In this document: piece after piece, positions 1-12,982 of the stretch
Numbering within the stretch: position 1 is the first letter of the stretch
Layout of the letters: each line of letters opens with the position of its first letter
Source of the DNA: Pleurodeles waltl
Lineage: Eukaryota > Chordata > Amphibia > Caudata > Salamandridae
Length of the DNA: 64,000 nucleotides
Assembly: GCF_031143425.1 (NCBI RefSeq)
Contig: NC_090445.1
Coordinates: 820,482,817 to 820,546,816, forward strand
Direction of reading: 5' to 3'
Position numbers and translations under genes: made by a program
The notes under the pieces: model-generated
Databases searched by the model: none
What the model was told of the DNA's origin: nothing
Seen by the model: only the letters and a program-made list of their open reading frames with translations

Positions 1-1301
1 AGTAGAAATGGAACACCAAATGGGGAGCAAAGTCCTTTTAAGAGTTCGAGCTTGAACAACCTACAGCCTAGTTAGGTGCTCCCAGTTCAGCTGAGGAGGA
101 TCTTCCACAAGACCAAGTCTCCCTGTAATGGTACTTAGGGTACCTGCTGTATGTGAGACAGTGATAGTCAGGGTATCCGTAAATTAGTGCCCACACACCA
201 TTGTTGGTGGCACCATGTCGTAGTTTGACTCTTGCCTAGGCAAGACTGCTGGTTTAAGGATGACAGTTTTAATATTTGTAGGCGATTATGCCAGTCCTAC
301 AACAAGTCATAACTGTCGTCCCAACCCTCCTGGCTCACAAGCAGCACCTCACAAAAACCCCAAACAGTAAAAGGTGGTTTGTGGCAGCCTTTACGCATGG
401 ACTCAAGAGTGGGACATCTCAAGGAGTGTTGTGGTTAAACGGAGATTACCCCTTTCTCACATAAACTCAATGTCTCAATCAGACACAGGCAATGAAGAAG
501 ATGCAATAGGTTTTATTTAGCAAAACTGCAAACTGCAATAAGTTGCATGAGCTGCAATGATCAGGATAATGAACAGTGCAAGAAACAGAATGGTAACAAC
601 AAGAGTCATTAATACAACGACCCCCACCATCTTGCAATAAGATGTAATGACAAAGTATGAGACATCTCTTAATACCCTAGCATAATAAGCCTAACCTAAA
701 AGAGAGCTAGGTATGTTAAACCTAATCTGTGAATGCCATGTCCATGAGAAGAGCCCCCAAACCTTGTTACCTTGGAATGAGATCTCTTGCTCAGACTCCG
801 TAGGGACATGAAGACTGGATCAGCGTCAAGGCGACGTGCAGCATCGATAGCAGCGATGGCATCTGGTCGGAATCCCTCTCACTATCTGTTTAAGGAGTGT
901 TTATACAGATCTGTTTGGACCCCTGATGTAGGTCTGTTCCCAAACAATAGATAACAATACATGCTTGGGACGGTAATTTATGTAGACAATTCCCTCGAAA
1001 GTGTAAAAAGGGAAAGTACCTAATGTGAACACCGAGTTTGTTTATCTTTGTCGCTTGATATTGACGCCTTAGCCCAGTGGCACTGATAACCCAAACTAAA
1101 ACATGGGCCTAACTAAAAACAAGGCAGCCATCTTAAAAGATTTTATTAAATAAATGTGTTAAAACAGAGCAAGCTAAGTAGGGTAAAAGTCACTAGGTGA
1201 CGGGGGCACGAATTTGCAAGCCAAAGGCTGAGCTAACTCCTGTATCCCATTAAAACAAGCCAGGATTCACTACAATGTCAAAACAAGACATGTATGGACA
1301 A
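1..1301. other. Intronic stretch without recognisable gene
   Basis: No coding signal. The part at 490-660 is rich in TGCAA/GCAAT words next to TTTTATTTAG, which suggests part of an old LTR or other dispersed repeat, but I found no second copy in the window, so no family is named. Confidence 0.4.
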
Positions 1302-1309
1302 AGCCATAA

Positions 1310-1742
1310 GCAGGGCCACTGGAATTATGCAGCAGGAGAAAGTCAAATTATGCAGCAGGGTTGGGTAAATTATATGGCAAGAAAAGGCAAATTATGCTGC
1401 ATAATGCGGCCCTTCTGTAATGGTATTACTTCATTATTTTGTCATTTTTAAACTTAGTAACACTTTCTGGGCATCGGTTGCACCTTATTAGTACAGGTTT
1501 AGTTCCCAAATATGGCAATAAGCAATAGACAAGTGACCAATCCAGGTTTGCAAAGGGCCTTCCACTGAGTGGCAAAATGTGTCTTTGCATTTTAAGTAAC
1601 TTTTAAACCATTTGAGCTAGAAACAATTTTTTTGTTAAAATCAGCAGATTATGAGGCAGATGACGGATTATGTGTCAAAGGCGGCACATCTATGATGCGG
1701 GAAATCACTATGGACACATAATCACTTAAATCCAGTGGGCCT
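1310..1742. mobile_element. Non-autonomous hAT-like DNA transposon (433 bp)
   Basis: The 8-bp sequence AGCCATAA occurs at 1302-1309 and again at 1743-1750, directly flanking a unit whose ends are inverted: CAGGGCCACTGGA on the left and TCCAGTGGGCCT on the right. An 8-bp target duplication with CAGGG-type ends fits hAT transposons. There is no transposase frame, so it would depend on an enzyme from elsewhere. Inside are several copies of an AATTATGCAGCA-like word (1325-1400). Confidence 0.72.
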
Positions 1743-2169
1743 AGCCATAAAGACTGACCACCAATGTCAGACCTTTGCCAGTGCTCGTTTTTTTCCACGT
1801 TCCCCATAATCTTGTTGAAACTGGTTACACTGATTTTCCACTACGAATATTTTTGGGAATTACTGCCATTCATCAACACATTTTACTAAATGATGATGCA
1901 AAGCAATCGTACCTAACATTTCACAGTAATTTTGCAAAACATATTTTTCCTAGATGCATTTTTTTGTGAATCATCAAGCTTGTTTTCAAGTATTTGCATC
2001 TGATCAGAGGGCATTCTCAGAGCATTATACGTAGCCTCATGTTGTTAAACTTTTCAAACATGTGTGTACTCATTTTTTACTGGAACATCTATCAGTAGTG
2101 CACTCCAAGCTTACAACATTTATTTACAGTGCTCATTCTAATAATAAAAGCTTTGCATTAATGAACGAT

Positions 2170-3252
2170 AAAAACAAGTTTAAACAGCATTAACATATGG
2201 ACACAGATATTACATCAACTGCAGAGAATTCCCTTCCCTGCTCGATAATGTAACATGGCAGCCAAAGAGTTTGGGCTGCAGGGGGTTGGGCCTACTTGTC
2301 CCAAGAAGAAAATGGGCATTAAAACTTGTTGTCCTTGACACCCAACAATATGTCCTGGGCATCGGGCTATAGGAATTCCACACCCTTGCACTCCCAGGCA
2401 AGACGTAGCAGGCAGAAGGACAACACAGCAAAGCAAACAGCAAAGTGGCAGTCCCTCCTGGCAGCACAGCAGTCCTCCAGGCAGAATGTATCCAGTCCAG
2501 AAGTGTTATGAGTATATGGTGTCAGAGGCCCAATACTTATACCTAAAAAGGCCTTTGATGTAGGGATAACTTCAGAAAATTATTTTGAAGTGCACAAGGA
2601 TCCCTTTCAACCCCACTTTGCCTGCAGACTACCAATAAGAGGTAATCAGCCCTTTGTGTGAGGGCAGGATAGGACCTATTCAAATATAAGTGTGAACTAC
2701 CTGTCCCTGCTCAGGGTGACTATCAGTAGGCAGATGTATTGCCTATCACACCCAGTCCTTCCTGTTTGTGGTTGTCTGGAGAGAATGCACAAATTCAGCC
2801 ATCACCCAAACACAGACATCTATTCCGAGACAGGCTAAGGCACAGAATGGTTAACGTAAGAAAATGCCATCTTTCTAAAAGTGCCATTTTCAGACCTGCA
2901 ATTTAAAAAAAAATAATAATAAAAAAAAAATTAAAAAAACACACACACTTTACCACAAGAGACACCAAACTCCACTTTTCTATCTTTTCCCAACTGGAAA
3001 TTCCTCTTTATGGACGTCTCAAGGGTACAATGAAAGCCTATGGGAGAGAAGAGTCCTTTGCAAAGTGAAAAAAGGTATTTAAGGGTTTTTCACTATCTGA
3101 ACATGTTAACCTCAAAAATACATGCCCAAATTCTCAAATACACTTCACCCTGCCCTTGGGATTAAACAGGGTCTACCTTATGGGTGATTTACATGTAATA
3201 AAAGGAAGGTTTTGGGGCTGGCAACTGGGACGGGCCATTTCCAACAGGTACC
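2170..3252. repeat. Dispersed LTR-like repeat, copy A
   Basis: Blocks of this stretch reappear in the same order at 13500-13770 and 17800-18200. Shared words include GAATGCACAAA (about 2785 and 13727), TTTCTAAAAGTGCCATTTTC (2871 and 17822), CCTATGGGAGAGA (3040 and 17980) and GGTGATTTACATGTA versus GATGACTTACATGTA (3183 and 18126). The end at about 3240 reads GGGCCATTTCCAACA, close to the end of the other copy (GGGCCATTTGATACA), so the two share a terminus ending in CA. From memory this is an abundant newt LTR-type repeat; the class is an inference. Short frames inside it show no coding character. The left boundary is approximate. Confidence 0.6.
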
Positions 3253-4480
3253 CAAAATGGAGGATGCTGCATGTTTCAGGAGTGGTACTTTGTCTGCTGT
3301 GGCGGTTCCCTGAAGGGGAAGGGGATGGAACAGCAGCGGTTCAAGAGCATGCTCCACACGGTGACTCCAAGGCCTACAGGTACTCACGAGCATTGCACAA
3401 CTAGCAAGTGACACAAATGGGAGTATGTCAGCAAACAATGCTTGGATTAATTCGTTTTTTTTTTGTGGTAAAATTTCAACTTACCTGCCAATACCTGGAG
3501 CGAATATCTTCACAGGCTTTCAAATCACATGCACGCATACATACACTTAAACATGCGCTCAGGCATACAGGCAAACATACAAACACACAGTCGCAGGCAC
3601 GCACACAGTCATACTGACATACACATGCACATAGACAAACACGCATTCACTGGGCTAAACACAAAAAAGTACCTTGGGTAGTCTTTCAAATGAGAATACA
3701 TGCTCTTTGTCTGCAGGGCAGGCCTGCAAATTCCTATTTACATCTGCAGCATACCAGAGGCAAGGCAACGAGCATCCACTAAATCAGAAGCCGGAATAGT
3801 GTTGACAGTACAGAGGTAGACCTTTTTTCTCTATTCAAGCTTCTGACAGGGAAAGATGATGTGTGGTTGGCATGCCATAAAGTTCCTGTAGCTGACATGT
3901 TGCACTGCCTGACATTAGTGCAGCATGCCAGACATATATTGTGTCTGTGTACGGCCAGGCTGTAAGAGTCCCTGACTGACACATCAGCAATACAGCTAGT
4001 GGAGACCTCGTATGCTGGCAAGGTAGTATTAAAGCTTTGCCATGCAAACAAATGATCCATGAGATTGTTTGTTTCCATGTAAAAGCTGTAGCATGATAAA
4101 ACAACAGTGACGGAGCGAGGCAGTGGGTTGATGCCCTGGCACTACTTATGGGCAGCCGCCACTGCTGTAGACCCGTTTCTAAATACATTAAGGGTTATGT
4201 CATACAGCTTTACAAATTTCTTTTCAAATCTCCCTTTCCTCAAATGCTTCATTTGTCCCACGATCTAGCTGTCTTAGAAGATTCAGTCCATTTTCCATAA
4301 AGTTGCAATTCAGCAAACTCTTTTACACCCTACGGTCTTTGGGAGCACTATTCTCCTAGTACAGGAAAAGAACAAGAAGATGTGCTCAGTCATAAACCTC
4401 ATTTATTTTTTTACTTTTTAGTTGTTTTCCACCATTTTAAGATTAAGACAATCATTCATCTCAGGGACTCTATACTACGA
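3253..4480. other. Intronic stretch with a degenerate CA-rich tract
   Basis: At 3525-3655 the sequence is a degenerate ACAC/CATA-rich tract of interrupted short units. The rest, including the opposite-strand open frames of 99 and 117 codons at 3779-4188, resembles no protein family I know, and I call nothing coding. Confidence 0.45.
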
Positions 4481-4489
4481 GGAGAATGG

Positions 4490-5620
4490 ATGGTTCAGTG
4501 AAATCTCCAAGACTCTTACCTTACAGTTCCATTTCATCAAATGTGCAGAAAATGTTTAGAGTTTCAATCAAACTTATCAATTTACTAGCCTTCTTTTCCT
4601 TCAGCCTTTCACCAGCACCTTAAAAAGCTCATGAACGAGTGGTGTCAGTCTTAAGATCTGGGAGTGTAGTTTTAGTAAAATGTTTGCAAGATATTTTAAC
4701 TCTGGACTAGGATTCTGGGCTCCTTCAACAAGAAGTAAGTGGTTTTAGGATTTAGAATTTATCTGCAATGCGGAAAAAAATCCAATCTAGATTGTTCAAT
4801 ACAAATGGGGCTTTTGGCCTTCTTGATAGATTTGGAACAGTCTATTCTTCAGTTCCATCAATCCACAGCTTAGCATAGAATGATCAAATTGAGTCAAATT
4901 TATCACAAATCCTTAATTTCCCTCAGACGTCTGGCAAAAATAGTGGGTTTACATCCATCTTCACTAAACACAGGTTTTCCAGGCCCTCTGCGTTATAATG
5001 TGTTAGCTTCAAAAAGGTTTCTCTTATTCAGATATGATTCCTTTGGGTCAGGACTCAAGGCTACAACTCGAAAAAGGTGGCTAGATCATCTAGGATGGAG
5101 AGACGCTTTTGCTTCTGTCCCAGACCAAATGTTAGAGCCAGACAGAAGTCTGAGAGGTTGAAATGCTCATGTGGTCAGTTCTCAACTGGAGGCAGTCTAA
5201 AAAGTAGTATTGTCAGCCTATAAATTGTTTAGAGATGTTTCCTGGCTTTTTTGCATTGCTGCTCAATTCTACTTCACATGGACAATTTTGACAGCAGACA
5301 TACACAAATCACATCGGAGGTACAGGATCCAAAAGCTTTGCTAAACTGGCAAAAGTGTTTTGGGAATTTTGTCTATAATGAAAGGTGTCAGTATGAGTGA
5401 GTACCTTCCTTGCAATCTCAATCTACTGCGGACAGGCACTCCAGGTACCTCCACGTTTCCGGCAGCTGGAGTCTTCCTCCTTCAATACTCAAAAAACTGT
5501 CTTTGAACTGGAGTCCATTTAAGGTGCCTCACGTTAGAATACTCATCTTTCTTTTTTTGCCAAGACTGGATCCAGTAGCACCTTTAACCACTTACTTTCT
5601 TCAGGACTAGTCATAGGGAA
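4490..5620 (+). pseudogene. Decayed DIRS-type retrotransposon pol fragment (RT/RNase H)
   Basis: Broken frames carry DIRS-like reverse transcriptase and RNase H words in order: a DSYLTVPFHQ-like segment at about 4515, an FLIDLEQSILQF segment at about 4820 (the FLGFLID region), then the longest open piece at 4880-5161 with SLRRLAKIVGL and GFPGPLRYNVL, which match the DIRS pattern RTLAxLxGL...GPLRYR. Fainter similarity continues to about 5620. DIRS elements use a tyrosine recombinase rather than an integrase; that domain was not convincingly found here. Frameshifts and stops throughout make it non-functional. It points right, opposite to the DIRS copy at 35.5-42.8 kb. Confidence 0.6.
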
Positions 5621-6693
5621 CCAATTACGCCATCCCCCGTTCATACTGATCAACATAGTGTTAGATCAGGTCTACTATTAAGAATTGTGCCTTGTGCTAG
5701 TGGCTCCCTTTCACATTTCTGCGGTTGATTTACAACATTCCTGGAGTTAACTTTTGACTGTCCAATTCTCATTTCCTCCTTTCCCCAACCTCCTTCTCAG
5801 TCCTCTGGATAATCATACAATCGCATTCTAAATCAATCTTTGAAGATGACAGCTGGGAAGATTTTGGGCATACATGGAGAACCAAAGGCATTTTAATAAT
5901 TGGAAGATATATGGAACTCTGGGGCCTCATGAATCTCTAGAACTTATCTTTTGGCAGTTTGAGGAGGCTAGTGTCCTGGAAAATCTGTTGATCCTTTTCA
6001 GCAGATGTGAGATTGACTGCTAACTTTCTAACTTATTAGGGTAGTCAAGATTAGATATACAGGACGGTTAATGCTTACTGTTCAGCAACTCCTTCTGGAC
6101 ATTTACTGGTCAGTGGTAAACCTGTCAGAAAACATCCTTTGATTTGTCTTCTCTTAAAGGAAGTACATTTTTGTACCTGCACTGACATCCCCAGCAGGGG
6201 ATGTCAATACACTGAACGTCTTCTTTCTGGTTATTAATATATTTTAAAAAGCCATACAGTCCATGCTTTTTCCCTACCATATCTCGCTAGGTTGAGAACT
6301 TTTCTTAGCTTTAGTGAAGGAAAGTCAAGACTCTATTAAAGATAAAGATGTATTAAGCCTATCACTTTAAATGAACTGTCTTTTTTCTCCACCTCCATGT
6401 TATTCAGTGGCTGCCAACCAATTTGCCTGCAGTTTATAAGAAGACCTTTACTTACTCCAAAGTAATTCTATTTTGTTCTGTAATAAAGCAACACTCTTCA
6501 ACTGTGCCAAGTCTTGTAATTCTACAATATGTTTGGTCAAGAAAAATTGACATTTGGCTATAATTTCTCAAAAAGGTTTTACTCTCCTTTCTTTTATTAG
6601 CAATTTGCATTGGTTTTATGACTCTTCCGCTGTTTTGCAATGTGTATTTTGGCTTCTCACACAAGAAAAGAGGGCTGCTTTCTGACAAACAAG
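5621..6693. other. Intronic stretch, possibly remnant DIRS 3' portion
   Basis: Nothing firmly recognisable. It may be the decayed tail of the DIRS fragment just to the left, but the translations are too broken to show a tyrosine recombinase. It ends exactly at the target duplication of the L1 insertion. Confidence 0.35.
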
Positions 6694-6703
6694 AATTGTT
6701 TTG

Positions 6704-8382
6704 ATGAGCGCTCCGTCTCGTTTTGGACAGGCTGCCTCTATCTGTGATGGGAAGGGCGGCTGTGGCCAAGATGGTGTTTGTGCTGCAGTGTCTTTACCTG
6801 GTCCAGAATTCCTTGTTTCCGTTGACGGCTCGAATTTTTAATCATCTAGATAGCTTGTTGATCTCCCTGGTTTGGGCTGGCTGCCGTAGCAGGGTGGTGG
6901 TGTCCACGTTACAAAGGGATATGGAAGCCAGAAGCTTGGCACTCCTAATATTAGACTATTATTATGCTGCTTATTTACAACATGCTAAGTGGATGACGCA
7001 GACGGATAATTGGGAGAAGCGGCTGTTTGCAGGCATGTTGGGACATGAGGCTCTGGTGCACGCATTAATGTCAGGTGGTAGGTTGGAGACTCCTGTCTCC
7101 TACCTGGTCAGGAATACAGCTGGGATCTGGGAACAGGCGGTTAAGAGGATACTCCGACGTGCTCTCTTTGATAGGGAACTGAAGATTTGGAGACTTGCCC
7201 GCTTTCGGGATATGGACACATTCATGTCAATGGAGGCTTGGATACTGGGTGGATGCTTGCTGGCGGTGATTTATATCCCAATGGTGAGTTTATTTCCTTT
7301 CAGGAGGCGCACAATTTGTTTGCATTGTGGCCAGTTCTTGCAATATGCCAAGACTGAGAGTGTGGCTCAAGGTCTGGTCCGGGTTTCCAGTGGCCCCTGT
7401 GCCAAAGATATTGCATGGGTTAATAAATTGGGGAGGTGATTCCCATTTGGTGACTCTGTTTTATAGAGCGCTGCGTGGGGATAGTGTGGGTCTAGAATGT
7501 GCAGCGTGCAGGGCCTGGGATCGAGAGCTGGAGAACCCCATAGAAGATGTGGACTGGAATTTGGCTCTATCACTGGTACACACGGTCTCTTGTAACCATA
7601 GATTTAAGTTATTGCACTTTAATTTTGTCCACTGTGTATATATATCACACCTGCCCGACTTAATAAGATGGACTCTACAAAGGAGGCAGGGTGCCCTAGA
7701 TGTGGTGAGACTGGTGTTTCCTTTCTCCAGTTGGCCTGGGTCTGTAAGGTGATGGTTCGAAAGTTGGACGGGGTCACCGATCGGGGACTCAAGGCGACAC
7801 CTTTGGCTTGCCTCCTGGGTATCATACAGAGACCTCGGGGTAGACACGTCCCTTACAGATTCACGCAGCTTGCTCTTGTCTTGGCTAAGCAAAGGGTGGC
7901 TATGGGCTGGACGGGTACACACAGCCCATCCCCCACTCACTGGTCCCGTGATGTTTTGGAATGGGGTGTAGCCGAAGAACAAAATATGAGACTCATACGC
8001 ATGGAAGACGGGGCACTGGCGGACATAACGGCCTGGAATGCACTGTTGTAGCGTGTCACTGGGACCCAGGAGTCCGGGTCTGATTGGGGAACGGATTAGA
8101 ACTCTTAATCATGGGATGTTATATTATACGTATAAGTGTCAACCAACTGTGGTAAAAGAGTTATGCTGTAAATGAGGTGTATAAATGCTTTGGTTACATA
8201 GGAGAGAGGTCATTTCTGGTCTGCTCGGAGTTGTCCCATGTTTCTGCCTACAGGTTTCACCAGCCTCTGCCCGGGAGAGGAATGGACATTCAGAATTCTC
8301 ATATGAAAATGCACTGTTTTATTTTTATGTTGGTTGTTTCTGATAAATTCAATAAAACAGAGTTATAAAAAAATAAAAATAA
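6704..8382 (+). mobile_element. 5'-truncated L1 retrotransposon insertion
   Basis: The 10-bp sequence AATTGTTTTG lies at 6694-6703 and 8383-8392. The right copy follows an A-rich tail (about 8351-8382) with AATAAA-like words. A truncated 5' end, an A-rich 3' end and a target-site duplication are the signature of L1-type target-primed reverse transcription. The body encodes the C-terminal part of ORF2 (separate entry). At 1679 bp only the 3' end was copied. Confidence 0.85.
6723..8051 (+). pseudogene. L1 ORF2 C-terminal region, two frameshifts
   Basis: Open pieces at 6723-7439, 7327-7752 and 7668-8051 together follow the L1 ORF2 C-terminus. The first has the post-RT segment in which LPLSVMGRAAVAKM, ...LYLVQN, FNHLDSLLISLVWAG and LQRDMEARSLAL match the L1 pattern of a GR-AxxKM block, a FIWxG block and a GGLALP-like block. 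The last carries the cysteine-rich CPRCGETG...FLQLAWVC motif of the ORF2 C-terminal domain and ends with a tryptophan-rich stretch before the stop near 8050. The frame changes near 7400-7440 and near 7670, so no full product can be made. Endonuclease and reverse transcriptase active sites were never copied into this insertion. Confidence 0.8.
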
Positions 8383-8392
8383 AATTGTTTTG

Positions 8393-10050
8393 GTAAACTT
8401 GATGGTGTACTACCTCCCAGTTGTGGTTAGGTTTCGTGTGAACTGTAGTTTGTTTTTTCTTTTTGTTGCTATGGAAATTAAGCATAAAAGTAAGCATAAT
8501 ACTCGCCTTTGTTTCTTTCTTAAAATAAAGACTGTTCTTCACTAAACCTCGAAAGAGTGCATTAGCAAACTAGAGCAATAGCCTACCCCACCTGGCCAAT
8601 GTTATCCACTGCTGACTCGTTATTTATTACCTGTGCTTAAATGCTGTTTATCAAATCTCTTTGATCTAGGCATAAACTTTCTTCAAATATTTCAAGTTCT
8701 CGGCCATTAGATGTGGATTCAGTGTAAAAGTCAAAGCCAATTCCAGTCTCCACGGGTGTACAGACAGAGTATCCAAACTTCTTTTACTTTCCATTTAATT
8801 TCCATTACTTTTGCAGACATTTCCTCCAACATTCCCCGCCTTGAGAATGCAGAAGCATTTCCTCGTTAGTACTGGGAAGTTGACATTCATCCCTGTTAGA
8901 AAACAATAGCAAAGCAGCTGGGGTATCTTCTGCGCATTAAACAGTGTGGGTGCCCCTTGGCCAATTAAGGAGAAATGTGTGGAAGCGGACAAAAATACAG
9001 GTCATAGTGAAATACATGAGTGGACACCTTGTCTGCACTGTGTCACGTAAAAACGTACATCTTTGTAAACCTAGGATGAAACCAAGATTCTGCACAACTG
9101 AGACTCTGGTGCAATCACCATTTGCTCACCAGGATGCCGTAGATTTACTTCCGTTTTGTGATTTTCGACAAAGTCTGAGACTTTAAGGTGTTAGCAAGTG
9201 TGGAATGCCTGTACATTTTGAATAAAAGTAATATCAAGTAAGCAAACTTCTGGAAAAGCAAAGTACTTCACAAACGATAACAAACAACACAAAGGCAGCA
9301 AGGAAATCTATTCGGTTCACAAGGCCCAGGTTAATTTTTATTGCTTGTTTAACAAAATAGATAGTTATTTTTTAATATGGTGCTCAGCAACTATGTCTGT
9401 CGTTGCTGTGCCTTTTAACTGATGTTATCATTACCGAATTATTCGCCCCCCAAATCCCCTACATCAGGAGGATGGAGCGCTACGTCTGCTTTGCCAGGAG
9501 CAAAACTCGTGACCTGTAAAACAAAACACTTGTCAATCTAAAATGTTCAACACACTGAACCGTTCTCCTGGTCAGTTATATGCATTTGAATTGCACTTGC
9601 TCCGGTCCCGTAGTGCAAACTGAATCTATACGTCCTTTCTTGTTCTGTAGTACAAACTGGCCTGCGTAAAAGTATTCTATTGACAATTTATGTGGAACAT
9701 GGCTTGTATAAAAGTACTGAAGTAATTGATTACATATGAAAGAGATTATCCAGATCTGGTTTAGGGACCTGTGTAGAGCATGAACATGGATGTGTATGCT
9801 GAAGGGCATTTCCACTTACTATGTTCGGTGTGTGTATGATCGTCATTGCTTGGGTTCAGGTGACTATTCTGTTTTGAGGCATCTTGCTCATTACCTGGGA
9901 CTGATGCAAGTTTACACGCATGAGACAGGGATGAGTTTAATATGTTTTGGATGGTTGATGTGTAAACCGTCGAGAGGAGATGGATGTGATGTTGATGTGG
10001 CAAGTATTTACGAATGTATGTATCTGGTTTATGGTATTGTTATTTCATAA
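8393..10050. other. Intronic stretch without recognisable feature
   Basis: AT-rich, no convincing open frame. The short frames (62-86 codons) on both strands overlap each other and lack any family resemblance. Confidence 0.5.
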
Positions 10051-10089
10051 AACTAAGAAAAAGGCAGCAGAGCGCTGTAAACGGTCAAA

Positions 10090-10640
10090 GGCGAGCTTAA
10101 AGTCAGTGAATAATAGGAGCGGAAGCTAGGTGTGACCGATTAATGGATTAGGATGTAGTGTTCTTTAAAGACGCGAGTCTTCAACTTTTTCCTACATTGG
10201 AGCAGGGTTTTGAGTGGTCCCAGTAGGTACGGAGATGTAGTTCTAGATCTTGTTTGTGATTTTTTATGTTTTAGGCTGCAATCCGATGGTGTCCTTGCTA
10301 ACTATATGATCTGTATGATCTATATGATCTGTGTACGCAATCATGCCAGGAGATTTGACTGTGTAGCACTGGAGTAGTCTGAGCTAAGACAATAACTTGC
10401 TAACAATGTGCTGTTTCATGGTAAGTGTGTCTATTGTGTATGTTTGGTGGAGTGCTAAGTACTTGTGTAAATTATGATGGATGCTCCATTGAGGAGGCAT
10501 GCGCAAGTTAACTTTACTACATTGGAGCCTGGTTTTGAGCATGACAGAGTCCGGCGTCGGTCTAATGAGCACTGCTTGTGTGATGTAGATGTTTTAGCTA
10601 CTGAGATCAGTTGGATTCATGGTTGTCCTATGAGAGAAAA
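10090..10640. repeat. Diverged duplicated segment (spacing about 340 bp)
   Basis: The phrase CTACATTGGAGC followed by GGTTTTGAG appears at about 10193 and again at about 10519, each preceded by AACTTT and similar text, so a few hundred bases appear twice in the same direction. Between the copies is a short array of TATGATCTG-like units at 10302-10335. The function is unknown; it is probably a dispersed repeat. Confidence 0.4.
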
Positions 10641-12982
10641 TCATAAGGAAATGGAATTCAGGCTTTGCAGTTACAAATACACACATCACTTAGCAGCAAG
10701 TTCATTAGATTCACACATTTTGAACAGGCAAACGCACTGGCAATAGGTTTCCTTTTTTAAATGCTCCACGATTAGAAGGATCTTAGGTAAGTGAGGGCAA
10801 TCTTACAGGGACAAAAAGTGGCATTTGGTACACCTGATCATGGCCAATTAGAACTCGGGGGTCATCAGGGAGGATGAGGAGTTAAACGAGAAAGCCAGAG
10901 ATAGGAGGGGGTTTATATAAAGGAAGTAAAAGAGGAGAAAGAGGTAGCAACAGAAGAAAAAATAAAGGATGGAGGAGAGAGAGGACATAGGAGATAAGAT
11001 GTGTGAGAAGGAGGAAGGGAAAAGCATGAAGGATTTATAAAAAGAAATCGTCTATGGGCCATGACCTAAAAAGTCGAAGGGTGTGGAATGCACTGGCACT
11101 GAGGAGGGAGGATTCAAAGCTTCCGATTGCCATTCATGTAGCCCATTTTCTGGTCCAGAGTAAGATTCACCTGTCTTGGAAACTCTTTTGTTTTTGTGGG
11201 AGGGGGGTGATTTCAAGAGGGAGAGAAGAGGCCAATGTGGTGTGCGGTCTTCAAAAATTATTGCAGCTCTTGTGGATGCAAAAGCGTAAGAAACCGCAGG
11301 CCCGCAGAGCCTTCAAGTTGTCCAACAGAGGAGACTGAAGCTATTCACCATCAGAGAGCAAATACTATATTAAGTGTTCTGTTCACAGGAAGAAACATGC
11401 TAAGGTCATTCCTAGACTGGCTCAAATTCAAAGAACGTCTAACAATAATATGCAAATCTCGTTCAACCCACATTAATTATTGTGTGTGGCACAGTACACA
11501 CAACAAGGACACTGATGTGTCTCAAAACTGTTGCTTTAAGAACTACCTCTGTTCAACCACTTTCCACTACGTTGTTCCCCTTTACCAGACTTCCTGAGCC
11601 CTGAACGTCATTGTAGTTAGTGATTCAGAAATCAATTTTCCTTTGCTTGCTCCTTGTAATGTTAGAACCCAGCCCCTGTGTCTCTCTGCAGCTGGCATTC
11701 GAGAGTGATGCACCTAGGATTCCTTGTGACTATTAAGCCACAGGTTTTTGATTATTTGGTTCTATGCAGTTAGCACCATAGATTTTTCTTTGCCAGTCAG
11801 GCTTTGCTAATATCTGTCAGTTACCTGTGCGAGCTGTAAAAGTATCCATTTGCTGTGCCGTATGTGCAACATATTTTGTAGTTTTTCAGTTTCCAGCTAG
11901 TCCTGATTCATTTTGTCACTCAAATGGAATCTAACGTTCTTGCCTATGTTCTCTCTTTAAAAGATCTCCTTTAATGTCCTCTTTATGCCATCGACTCTAC
12001 CCATATCTGAAAATCTATGTTATTTCCAACTCAGACTCCAGGCTAATTATATATTTTGTTATCCCTTTACACGGCCTGGTTTGCGGATGTGGCTGTATTG
12101 TACACAGTGCAACAAACACGCCTTAAGCTGGGTTATGTTAAAGGTGTGCTCTTGTCCACATCTTATGTTGATGGTTTTTCTCAGACTACTCATAGCTCTG
12201 ATCCTGAGATAGGAATCCACAGTGAGCCTGTGCTGCTCTACACATGTGATGCAGCCACTAGCCACCACACCTCTGTAGCCTTACAGCAGCTTCTAAACGA
12301 GCCGAGCCTCTTCGATGCACAACAGCTTAGCTGTCACTTAGACCAAGGGTACGGTCTCCTTGCGTTTATGTCTGCAGCTCATTATGAGACCTGTAACATG
12401 GATGAGGAGTCCTGAATAGGCGTAGTTGCCACATGAATGTAATTTATAGCTCAAGCATGTGACTGAATTTGACAATTTGTCATCCTGCAGTGACAGGGCA
12501 GTCTGAATTATGAATGGTTTGTTAAGATTTAATATGTTGTATGGGGATTGTGCTATACAACTATACTTTCTGTAAGTGTGAAGCAAAACTGTCTGGAGCA
12601 CCAATGTAGGGCATCTGTAATCTCTAACCTAGCAGTTTGCAAATGATAAAGATTTAGGGGATGGGGTGCAACTGTCACCATGTCAAGAGACAACTGGAAC
12701 AATTCTGAGCCTGGTTCGACCAGGACAGTAGCTCCAGTCCACAAGCAGGGCGCATATGCAACCTCGCTACTGAGGAAACCTGACGGCATTTAATTTAGGT
12801 TTAAATGATTTATAAAAATCTGAGATTCTACCTTATACACTTTGTACTGTATTGTTTCAAAAGAGCATCACAATTTGCTAAATTTTACATCATCGTTCGA
12901 TGGCATACAGATATTTATAAATTATTGACTAAGTTGAGGAATTTAAGAGTTCAGTTTTGGTTGCTCATTTTCATGTGCTTCT
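10641..12982. other. Intronic stretch with a purine-rich tract
   Basis: A purine-rich (AGGAGA) tract occupies about 10890-11050. The open frames of up to 120 codons at 11054-12604 resemble nothing known and overlap on both strands. I see no element boundaries. Confidence 0.45.
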
